From a virus: a stretch of DNA of 20,401 nt. The stretch lies in the IMG/VR virus record IMGVR_UViG_3300036830_000365, positions 1 through 20,401 of that record; one strand, written 5' to 3'. Numbering within the stretch: position 1 is the stretch's first letter; each line of letters starts with the position of its first letter. Below the pieces are notes generated by a model, which did not search any database, was not told the DNA's origin, and was given only the letters and a program-made list of their open reading frames with translations. Position numbers and translations under genes: made by a program. Positions 14,795 to 20,343 of the stretch are shown one piece after another.

Positions 14795-15168
14795 TTCGGT
14801 GTCCTCCGGTTCCACGAATGGAACTCCCGTCGAGAACGGCGTTCGGCAAGCCGCGCGGCCAAGTCGCGGAGCAGGTAGCGGCGCTCGGTCCCGGCGGTGA
14901 TTCTGATGCGCACGGCCCCGCGCTGCACCCAACGGCTCATCGTGCCGCGCGGAACACCGAGGCGCATCGCCTCGGCCCAGGTGATCCATCTCGACAGCGG
15001 ATGAGGCGCCCTCGGCCCGGTGCAGCGGTCGAGGTGCTGCACCAGGTCGGCGGCGGTGGTCTGCGTCTCGCAGCTCGGGCACACGACGGACGGCTCGCGC
15101 TGGCGGTCGAGGGCGACGCGCTGCTTCTGAGGCACGGTCAGGCGGCGGTAGTCGTCCGCCTTCGCCAT
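14791..15168 (-). CDS. Zinc-finger plus helix-turn-helix DNA-binding protein
   Basis: This encodes 125 residues from ATG at 15168, which forms a TGATG overlap with the DUF1064 gene; a GTG two codons upstream is possible. Residues 30-49 carry CPSCETQTTAADLVQHLDRC, a C-x2-C...H-x3-C zinc-finger-like element. Residues 61-108 (WITWAEAMRLGVPRGTMSRW, VQRGAVRIRI, RRYLLRDLAARLAE) look like a MerR/excisionase-type winged helix-turn-helix with a recognition helix near 75-82. It probably binds DNA and may be a late regulator since it precedes the structural genes, but this is inferred from position only. Confidence 0.6.
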   Translation of the reverse strand: MAKADDYRRLTVPQKQRVALDRQREPSVVCPSCETQTTAADLVQHLDRCTGPRAPHPLSRWITWAEAMRLGVPRGTMSRWVQRGAVRIRITAGTERRYLLRDLAARLAERRSRREFHSWNRRTPK

Positions 15169-15542
15169 CAGCACGCGGCCTCGGCATTGATCTCGTCCAC
15201 CGACCAGCCGCCGCCGTCCTTCTTCCGCCGCCGGGACACCTGGAAGAATCGGTACGGGTGGAGCTCGGCGGCGACCTTGATCTTGACCCGCCCCGTCGAC
15301 TCGACGAACCCCTTCACCTCGAAGAAGTGGATCTCGCCGTCGGGCATCAGCACGCGGAAGTCGGGCAGATACCAGGTAGCGTCGGCGAGGCGGAGGCGCT
15401 CGACGCCAAAGTCCCAGCGCACGATCTCGCCCTTGGCCTTGCGCTCCTCGAGGACGGCGGAGAAGCCAGCCTCGTCGCGGTTCATGTCCTTCCGCGGCCC
15501 GCGCTGGTGCCAGCGGCCGCGCACCGGATGGATAGCGTTCAT
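15168..15542 (-). CDS. DUF1064 PD-(D/E)XK nuclease-like phage protein
   Basis: This encodes 124 residues from ATG at 15542 (ATGA overlap with the upstream gene). MNRDEAGFSAVLEERKAKGE supplies a conserved Glu near residue 32; ATWYLPDFRVLMPDGEIHFF and EVKG give P60-D61 and E75-V-K77, the D and E-x-K of a PD-(D/E)XK nuclease fold; RVKIKVAAELHPYRFFQV follows, with the K-rich helix typical of DUF1064. The family is common in phage replication modules and is thought to process DNA branches, but its exact role is not settled. Placement between a nucleotide pyrophosphatase and a DNA-binding protein supports a role in DNA metabolism. Confidence 0.8.
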   Translation of the reverse strand: MNAIHPVRGRWHQRGPRKDMNRDEAGFSAVLEERKAKGEIVRWDFGVERLRLADATWYLPDFRVLMPDGEIHFFEVKGFVESTGRVKIKVAAELHPYRFFQVSRRRKKDGGGWSVDEINAEAAC

Positions 15543-15838
15543 CCGGCCTCCCTGGCGATGAGGAACAGCAGGCAGCTCGCCGCGTGCGCTAGGTGGTGAC
15601 ACCCACTCTCGGGGTCGAGGATCTCGCCGTCCCACCACGCGGTCATGTGGCGCACCGCGGCGTCGTAGTAGCGCCGGCGGTGATCGGCGACGAGCTGCCA
15701 GTTGTCGATCCCGTACTTGTCGGCGCCGAACATGAGGACGCGCACCACCGCGCGGATCCCGCGGCTCGGCAGCAACGAGTACTTCTCCTTGCCGGCGTCG
15801 TGCTTCTCGCCGGTCGGTGCTCGGAGCAGGCTCGTCAC
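15539..15838 (-). CDS. dATP/dGTP diphosphohydrolase N-terminal-like protein (DUF5664)
   Basis: This encodes 99 residues from GTG at 15838 (GTGA overlap with the helicase-loader-like gene). The motif series EKHDAGKEKYSLLPSRGI, VLMFGADKYGIDNWQLV, RRRYYDAAVRHMTAWWDGE, LDPESGCHHLAHAASCLLFL is the signature of DUF5664 proteins. These are all-alpha NTP-pyrophosphatase relatives; acidic and His residues (D46, D69, E77, H81, H82) could bind metal. Related enzymes remove pyrophosphate from purine deoxynucleotides and help phages reshape nucleotide pools. No adenylosuccinate-synthetase-like purZ gene is visible, so a 2-aminoadenine genome is not implied. Confidence 0.85.
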   Translation of the reverse strand: MTSLLRAPTGEKHDAGKEKYSLLPSRGIRAVVRVLMFGADKYGIDNWQLVADHRRRYYDAAVRHMTAWWDGEILDPESGCHHLAHAASCLLFLIAREAG

Positions 15839-16203
15839 TCGTCGTCCTCCCCGGGCACGCGGTCGTGCCTGCGCGCCTCGGCCTCCTGCTTCCGCTGGTG
15901 CCACTTCGCCAGCAGCCCGGCGACCGCGACGCGCACCTCTGGCTGCGTGGCGCGGAGTAGCGGCGGGATGTCGTCCGGCGGCCCAGGCCTCGGCGCCACC
16001 GCCTCGACGCGCCCGCGCAACTCGGCGATCGTCGGGAACCTCGGCGACGACCGCATGTGCGCGAGCGCAGCTCGGCCAACGTCGGCCGCTCTCACGTCGG
16101 ACAACCCCTCGCGGTACGCCTCGCGCACGGCGTCGTCGATGACGGCGAGCTGGTACGCGCCGCTGAGCTTGCTGAGGAGGGCGTCAACCTCGCGTGCATT
16201 CAC
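15835..16203 (-). CDS. Probable helicase loader, G39P-like
   Basis: This encodes 122 residues from GTG at 16203 (GTGA overlap with the initiator-like gene). It is mostly helical; the key segment is DDAVREAYREGLSDVRAADV then RSSPRFPTIAELRGRVEAVA, where an F-P-T-I-A-E-L motif at the end of a helical bundle is characteristic of the SPP1 G39P family (about 126 residues), which loads the replicative helicase onto initiator-marked DNA. The C-terminus is charged and probably disordered. Its place immediately after the initiator-like gene, like lambda O-P or SPP1 38-39, supports the role. No helicase gene is in the window, so it may recruit the host helicase. Confidence 0.55.
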   Translation of the reverse strand: MNAREVDALLSKLSGAYQLAVIDDAVREAYREGLSDVRAADVGRAALAHMRSSPRFPTIAELRGRVEAVAPRPGPPDDIPPLLRATQPEVRVAVAGLLAKWHQRKQEAEARRHDRVPGEDDE

Positions 16204-17417
16204 GGTTTTTCCTCCGCGAGCGACATCGCCCGCAGTTCTGCCGGGGAGTAGCCTCTCCGCCGGCCGTTCGTTGGCGCGCGCGTCGGCGGCAGCGTCGGGG
16301 CCTTCAGCAACACGGTGACCTTCTCCGCGAACGCCGGGATCGTCGGTCCACGCGTGTCAAAAACGAACGGGTCCGGTTCGTCGAAGAACCGCTGCAGCGC
16401 GCCGAGCAGCCGAGCACTGTCGTACTCCGTCGGCAGTCGCTTCAGAAACCTCCGGTCACGTGCATGGTGGTGCTGGTACGGCAACCCGAGGCGCGCCCGG
16501 TGCAGCTCGCAGAAGCGAGCCTCCACAGCCAGCACGCGGTTGCCGGGATCCCCCGGGGGTGAGCAGCATGGCTTGGGAGCAGACGGCGCGGCCGCGCCCG
16601 TCCCGAGAACCAACTGCAACCCCTCAGCCGGGGACGTTTTCGCGGTCGCGCGAGCGGCCGCAATATCTTCCGGATCGGATCGGTCAGGCACGGATCGGTC
16701 AGGCACGGAGTGACCGGTCACAGTTTGTGACGCGTCACGCGTGTTGTGACCGCTGTCGGCGAAGGCCATCGACCCTCGCGCGATCACGTCCTTGACCATC
16801 TCCAGGAGTTCCGGAGAGGCGGAGAACCACTCACCTTTTTCTCTATACTGAGAGAATCGGTGATGTAGGGCCTTCTCGCAGGCAAGCGAACCCTGGGCCG
16901 CCGCGAGCACGACCAACTTGTCCGGCCTGCTGGTCTGCAACCCCACGAGGCGCTTGGCCAGGTCGTCGGCGCGGCCGATCTTTATCGGGCCGCCGTGCTC
17001 CGACTGGATGAAATAGATCACCGTCTCGCGCTGATCTGGGTCTAGACCAGCCCGGATCATGTCGCGGCGGCGCAGCCGGCTTTCCTGCTGCCTGACGGTG
17101 CCGGACTGGCTCGCCTCCTGCGCCTCGATGAAATTGCGCACGACGAGGCTTCGGTCGCCATTCTGCAGTTCGACGCAGCCGTCCTCGATGAGGACGGGGA
17201 GCGCTCGCCGGACAACCTCCTCCGGCATGCGAAGGAGTTCCGCAAGGCCACGCCATCCTCCGGATGCGAGTCCACGGCTTCCCAGGTCGAGCACTCCGAT
17301 TCGATCCACCTTGCGCAGAATAAAGACGAGGAGGGCTCGCGCCTCCCAGCACATGATCGCCCAGTCGGTGGTGTCCCGCGTGTAGATGCGGACGTAGCGC
17401 TCGTCGCCCCAGTTCAT
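16200..17417 (-). CDS. Replication initiator-like winged-helix protein with embedded GIY-YIG (T5orf172/MUG113-like) domain
   Basis: This encodes 405 residues from ATG at 17417 (ATGA overlap). Residues 1-118 (YVRIYTRDTTDWAIMCWEAR, ALLVFILRKVDRIGVLDL, GLAELLRMPEEVVRRALPVL, NFIEAQEA, QQESRLRRRD) are the winged-helix N-terminus seen in phage replication or replisome-organizer proteins. Residues 132-211 (VIYFIQSE, PIKIGRADDLAKRLVGLQTS, CEKALHHRFSQYREKGEWF) match the T5orf172/MUG113 branch of the GIY-YIG fold, with E181 as the usual acidic residue. A repetitive linker at 222-260 carries the VPDRS repeat. Residues 300-375 (RFLKRLPTEYDSARLLGALQ, FFDEPDPFVF) look like a C-terminal initiator segment. 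Whether the nuclease domain is active is unknown. Confidence 0.72.
   Translation of the reverse strand: MNWGDERYVRIYTRDTTDWAIMCWEARALLVFILRKVDRIGVLDLGSRGLASGGWRGLAELLRMPEEVVRRALPVLIEDGCVELQNGDRSLVVRNFIEAQEASQSGTVRQQESRLRRRDMIRAGLDPDQRETVIYFIQSEHGGPIKIGRADDLAKRLVGLQTSRPDKLVVLAAAQGSLACEKALHHRFSQYREKGEWFSASPELLEMVKDVIARGSMAFADSGHNTRDASQTVTGHSVPDRSVPDRSDPEDIAAARATAKTSPAEGLQLVLGTGAAAPSAPKPCCSPPGDPGNRVLAVEARFCELHRARLGLPYQHHHARDRRFLKRLPTEYDSARLLGALQRFFDEPDPFVFDTRGPTIPAFAEKVTVLLKAPTLPPTRAPTNGRRRGYSPAELRAMSLAEEKP
16676..16705. repeat. Tandem 15-bp direct repeat (two copies) in initiator gene
   Basis: CGGATCGGTCAGGCA occurs perfectly at 16676-16690 and 16691-16705, followed by CGGA as the start of a third copy. 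It encodes the VPDRS-VPDRS repeat in the linker of the initiator. Phage origins of lambda type carry direct repeats inside the initiator gene, so this may be part of an origin. Confidence 0.75.
16710..16751. repeat. Two perfect 12-bp palindromes plus half-site; candidate origin iterons
   Basis: GTGACCGGTCAC (16710-16721) and GTGACGCGTCAC (16727-16738) are both perfect palindromes of the form GTGAC-SS-GTCAC, with starts 17 bp apart. A GTGACC half-site follows at 16746-16751. Together with the adjacent 15-bp tandem repeats they form a 76-bp cluster in the linker-coding part of the initiator-like gene, the place where lambda-type origins lie. The function is inferred. Confidence 0.55.
16831..16863. 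repeat. AT-rich interrupted inverted repeat near the candidate origin
   Basis: Arms TCACC...TTCTCT (16831-16844) and AGAGAA...GGTGA (16851-16863) flank a 6-nt spacer, with a 3-versus-2-nt bulge inside each arm. The stretch is unusually AT-rich for this window and encodes part of the GIY-YIG segment (HRFSQYREKGEW). It is about 80 bp from the palindromes. It could be a DNA-unwinding element or a trace of acquired DNA. Confidence 0.4.
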
Positions 17418-17719
17418 TTCGCCACTCGAAGGTGCGGGGTCCTGTGATCGGACTGTGGACGGTCGGCGGGCTGACTGTGGATCAACAGTGGCTGGGCGAT
17501 GCGTGCGTGGAACGGCGCGCAGCGGAGCAGGAGGTCGATCGCGATCTGATCGGAGCTGAGCGCGACAGAGGCGTGGAGAAAGTGGCCGGTCTGATAGCCC
17601 TCGCCGACGAGGATGAGCATCAGCGCCGCGTCGGCCGGGGTGCGGACGAGCGCCATGCGTTCCTGGAGATACCCCAGGCGCATCATCACCGCGCGCTTGA
17701 ACGCCGCCCCGGTCGACAT
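17414..17719 (-). CDS. Hypothetical protein, 101 aa
   Basis: I do not recognise this protein. ATG at 17719 lies 7 nt after the preceding stop, and its TGA overlaps the initiator ATG (ATGA), which is good evidence that the frame is translated. MSTGAAFKRAVMMRLGYLQE, RMALVRTPADAALMLILVGE and GYQTGHFLHASVALSSDQIA suggest two or three amphipathic helices with a hydrophobic patch at about 31-39 that is too short for a membrane span. The last 20 residues are polar and basic (QPADRPQSDHRTPHLRVAK). Confidence 0.65.
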   Translation of the reverse strand: MSTGAAFKRAVMMRLGYLQERMALVRTPADAALMLILVGEGYQTGHFLHASVALSSDQIAIDLLLRCAPFHARIAQPLLIHSQPADRPQSDHRTPHLRVAK

Positions 17720-17726
17720 TGCGACG

Positions 17727-18380
17727 CTACCGGGCCTCGTCTTCCTCGAACGCCTGCGGCGCCGAATCGGCCGCGGGGATGCCGTTCTTCTTCGCGCGCT
17801 CGCGCTTGGCGGGCTTGAAGCCGGCGTCCTTGGGCGGGGCCGCGTCGGGGAGCACGCCGGTGGCGACGGCCTCGGCGAACGCCTTGGGCGAGGCCGCGGG
17901 CGGCGGCGTGACGGGCGAGGCATCGACCGGCGCGCTCGCCGGCGGCATGCAGTTGCAGGGCTCGGCGTCCTTGGACTTGCACCAGATCGCGTGGGGCAGA
18001 TCCGGCGCATCGGCCGAGAAGGTGGTCACGCCCGGCAGCTCGGGCTGGAGCGTGTCGGCGATCTCCTCCTCGGTCATCGCGCGCTCGTCGACGACCTGGT
18101 AGGTGTCGAGGCGGATGATCTCGACGCACCGCCGGTTGGGGTCGAGGTTGCGCCGGCACTCGACGGGGCGCAGCTCCTTGCCCGTACGCGCGAGGTCGCG
18201 GAGGTGCGCCTCCTTGGCCTTCAGGTCCTTGACCTTGGCGGCATGCGCGGCGGCGAAGCTCGTCTTGGCGAGCTCGAGCTCGGCGAGCTGCTGGCAGGCC
18301 TCGAGGTGCTCGCCGACGACGGTCTCGCGGCGGTCGGATGGGATGGTGCAGAGCAGGTCACGGTAAATCGGGTCGGTCAT
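17727..18380 (-). CDS. Hypothetical phage protein with coiled coil, 217 aa
   Basis: ATG at 18380 has AGGAG eight bases upstream, so the start is secure. Residues 22-70 (VVGEHLEACQQLAELELAKT, AAKVKDLKAKEAHLRDLA) form a likely coiled coil. Residues 70-115 (ELRPVECRRNLDPNRRCVEI, IRLDTYQVVDERAMTEEEIA) contain a small beta unit with two Cys and the pattern R-x-D-T-x-x-V-V...R-x-M-T-x-E-E, which I have seen in unnamed phage early proteins. The last 75 residues are Pro/Ala-rich with a CNC motif and a basic end. I assign no function. It precedes the replication genes. Confidence 0.72.
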   Translation of the reverse strand: MTDPIYRDLLCTIPSDRRETVVGEHLEACQQLAELELAKTSFAAAHAAKVKDLKAKEAHLRDLARTGKELRPVECRRNLDPNRRCVEIIRLDTYQVVDERAMTEEEIADTLQPELPGVTTFSADAPDLPHAIWCKSKDAEPCNCMPPASAPVDASPVTPPPAASPKAFAEAVATGVLPDAAPPKDAGFKPAKRERAKKNGIPAADSAPQAFEEDEAR

Positions 18381-18391
18381 TGGAGATTCTC

Positions 18392-18922
18392 CTATGGGTT
18401 CCAGATCGTGCCGGCGTCGCGGAAGGCGCGCCGGAAAGTGGTGGCGCGGCGGCCCCAGTAGCAAATCGCAGAAGCGAACGGCGCTGGCCCGTCCGCACCG
18501 ACGAAGCGGAGTCGGCCGCGCCAGAAGCACACGGTGGCGTCGACGATGTTGTCCTGCCACCACACGGTGCTCGTGTCGACGGGCACGAGCGCGATCACCT
18601 CGGCGCCGCGTTTGGCCTCGGCGCGGCATTTCGCGGTCCACGGGTCGAGCGAGCCGCGCGAGTAGGGCGGGTTGGCAAAAACGAGGCCGGGCGTGCGGGT
18701 GATGGCGAGGAGCGCGCACCAGTCCTGCGCCAGGCCGTCGACGATGCACGCCTCGCGCATGGAGACGCGCTCGACGCAGGTGACGAGCGCGCCGGTCGGG
18801 TTCGCGCGCGTCGTGCATGGGTCGAGCGCGATGGGAGCGACCTGGCGCACGCGGTCGAGCACGACGGCGGGGGTCTGCCAGTCGTCCTTGCCGATGACGT
18901 TCTGCGCGGCGAGCACGGTCAC
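18392..18922 (-). CDS. Phage DNA N6-adenine methyltransferase (Dam-type)
   Basis: This encodes 176 residues from GTG at 18922 (GTGA overlap with the HNH stop). It has the compact layout of the phage DNA_N-6-adenine methyltransferase family: DWQTP at 14-18, LDPCTTRANPTGA at 33-45 in place of a classical SAM motif, the catalytic FANPPYSRG at 82-90, the VPVDTSTVWWQD segment at 113-124, RGRLRFVG at 136-142 and PFASAICYWG at 148-157. Length is normal for the family. It would methylate adenine in phage DNA, protecting it from host restriction or from the adjacent HNH nuclease. The target site cannot be read from the sequence. Confidence 0.93.
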   Translation of the reverse strand: MTVLAAQNVIGKDDWQTPAVVLDRVRQVAPIALDPCTTRANPTGALVTCVERVSMREACIVDGLAQDWCALLAITRTPGLVFANPPYSRGSLDPWTAKCRAEAKRGAEVIALVPVDTSTVWWQDNIVDATVCFWRGRLRFVGADGPAPFASAICYWGRRATTFRRAFRDAGTIWNP

Positions 18923-19182
18923 GCGACCTCCGAGAGCGGCTTGGCGCCGCGGGCGAGGTTGCAGCGCTGGTGCGCCAGCCGCAGGTTCGGCAGCACGGTG
19001 AGCCCGCCCTTCGAAGCCGGGATGACGTGGTCGAAGGTGATGTAGTCGCCGCTGCGCTCGTCGCGGACGTGCCGATCGAGCGGCTCACCGCACAGGTGGC
19101 AGCGGTCGCCGTCGCGCGAGAGGAGCGCAGTGATGCGCCGGCCGCGTGCCTTGCGGCGGAAGTCCACGCGAGCCTTCGCCAT
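18919..19182 (-). CDS. HNH endonuclease
   Basis: This encodes 87 residues from ATG at 19182 (TGATG junction with the zinc-finger gene). A basic N-terminus (MAKARVDFRRKARGRRITAL) is followed by CHLCGEPLD (C28, C31), then ITFDHVIPASKGG with the HNH D51-H52, LPNLRLAHQRCN with N66 and H71, and a closing Cys74. Both zinc pairs and the catalytic His are present, so the enzyme looks intact. Small HNH proteins are encoded near terminases in many phages and can help DNA packaging; here the gene is further upstream, paired with a methyltransferase. Confidence 0.93.
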   Translation of the reverse strand: MAKARVDFRRKARGRRITALLSRDGDRCHLCGEPLDRHVRDERSGDYITFDHVIPASKGGLTVLPNLRLAHQRCNLARGAKPLSEVA

Positions 19183-19559
19183 CAGGCGGCCTCCGTCGAC
19201 GACTTCACCGACTCGAAGTACCCGGCGTGCTCCGTCGCGTCGGCGATCCCGTGCACATCCCGCAGGTGTTCCGTGGCCTTCGCCGGCGCGACGAGGCAAC
19301 CGCAGCAGACCCGCGGCCCGTAAACGACGCTGGCGAGCAGGCAGCGCAGGTACTCGCCGGGCTTCTCTCGGCCGAGACGTTGCTGACCTCGGTTGCCGGG
19401 GCGCGGCGAGTTGCGCCGTCGCTCCTGCGCGCCACGGAGCGCGTAGCGTCGTCCAGCGCAGACGCGGCACTCGAACGCCCGACCGTCGGGGGCCTTGGCG
19501 AGGCGGTTGAACTCGGCGAGCGGACGCTCGGCACCGCAGTTCGTGCAGGTCTTCGTCAT
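19182..19559 (-). CDS. Zinc-finger protein, 125 aa
   Basis: ATG at 19559 follows a strong SD (GGAGG, 7-nt spacer). The N-terminus CTNCGAERPLAEFNR...FECRVC gives two CxxC knuckles (C5, C8, C31, C34), a zinc ribbon of the kind found at the front of HNH proteins. The middle is basic (residues 40-66). The C-terminal part has CCGC (85-88) with H98 and H103, in the order VCCGCLVAPAKATEHLRDVH, resembling a second C2H2-like site. It lacks an HNH core of its own. It directly precedes the HNH gene with a one-base overlap, so the two may act together or descend from one split gene. This is inferred. Confidence 0.75.
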   Translation of the reverse strand: MTKTCTNCGAERPLAEFNRLAKAPDGRAFECRVCAGRRYALRGAQERRRNSPRPGNRGQQRLGREKPGEYLRCLLASVVYGPRVCCGCLVAPAKATEHLRDVHGIADATEHAGYFESVKSSTEAA

Positions 19560-19566
19560 CGCGATG

Positions 19567-19571
19567 CCTCC
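19567..19571 (-). promoter_or_regulatory. Strong Shine-Dalgarno GGAGG for the zinc-finger gene
   Basis: Minus-strand GGAGG lies 7 nt before ATG at 19559, in the 13-nt gap after the preceding stop. It fixes the start codon and marks a fresh ribosome entry point in an operon otherwise dominated by overlapping stops and starts. Confidence 0.75.
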
Positions 19572-19572
19572 G

Positions 19573-20343
19573 TCATGCTGCCACCGCCGGGCGATGAGAC
19601 TTGGCGGTCCTCACATGCTCCTCCAGCCAGTGCGGATGGACGACGCATCCACAGCCGCAGACGACCCAGCCGACGGGCCAGGTCGGTCGTGCGGGGGGGG
19701 GGGCAGCCGTCTCAGCCGACTGGGCGGCGAGCAGCTCGGCGCGCGCGCGGATGGCGCTCACCGTGCGGAGCGGCGAGGACGAGGGGCGCACCCGCGCCGG
19801 CGGCACCGGGGATTCCGCGGTGGACGCCCTGGCAGGAGAGCGGGACGCGGTTGTGTCCGCCGGCGCCACAGCCGGCGCGGGTGCGCTGGAAAGGGAACGC
19901 GACGGCGACGGTACTTCATGAGCGGCAATCACCTCGCGCCGTCGCAGGATCTCCCTGCGCACCACAGCCGGCGCCGTCGCATCCGTCGAAATGGTGCGGT
20001 CTCTCCCGCCGTCACGCCGTCTTTGCCGCCCGCGTTGTGGCAGCGCGTCCGCCCGCGCCGAGCCTACTCCCGATCCCGCGCCCCTGGCCGAATGCCCCGC
20101 ATTGGCGGTGACACCGACAGGCCGTCCCTTTCGGACCACGGCCGGCGCGGTAGATCGATCGGTTTCGCTTGGGATTTGAGAGGTGGCCCTCGCCGAGGAC
20201 GACCGGGCAGGCCGGGTCACCCGGGTTGCCGCGGAAGCGCTCGAGCGACGAGCCGTAACGGTGTTGCCCGAGCGGACGAACGCGCCGATGCGGCGCGCGC
20301 CGTGCTCGAGCGTGTCGGCCAGGTCGGCGAGCGTGCGCGTCAC
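19573..20343 (-). CDS. Hypothetical protein with low-complexity middle and Cys-rich C-terminus, 256 aa
   Basis: Function not recognised. GTG at 20343 overlaps the preceding stop as GTGA, and MTRTLADLADTLEHGARRIG is a credible amphipathic helix. Residues 28-200 are rich in Ala, Arg, Ser and Pro and look disordered; codon choice there is less uniform than in neighbouring genes. A short unit, APAVV(R) or APAVAP, occurs three times in frame. The C-terminal 40 residues are distinctive: WPVGWVVCGCGCVVHPHWLE then EHVRTAKSH, with three Cys and three His that may bind a metal. An 11-C run encodes three prolines just before this end. The frame in the middle should be regarded as less certain than at the ends. 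Confidence 0.55.
   Translation of the reverse strand: MTRTLADLADTLEHGARRIGAFVRSGNTVTARRSSASAATRVTRPARSSSARATSQIPSETDRSTAPAVVRKGRPVGVTANAGHSARGAGSGVGSARADALPQRGRQRRRDGGRDRTISTDATAPAVVRREILRRREVIAAHEVPSPSRSLSSAPAPAVAPADTTASRSPARASTAESPVPPARVRPSSSPLRTVSAIRARAELLAAQSAETAAPPPARPTWPVGWVVCGCGCVVHPHWLEEHVRTAKSHRPAVAA

Noticed and set aside
15539-15838. Reading the dATP/dGTP diphosphohydrolase-like gene as evidence for a 2-aminoadenine (Z) genome.
   Set aside because: No PurZ-like adenylosuccinate synthetase or special polymerase is present in the window, and DUF5664 genes occur widely in ordinary phages.
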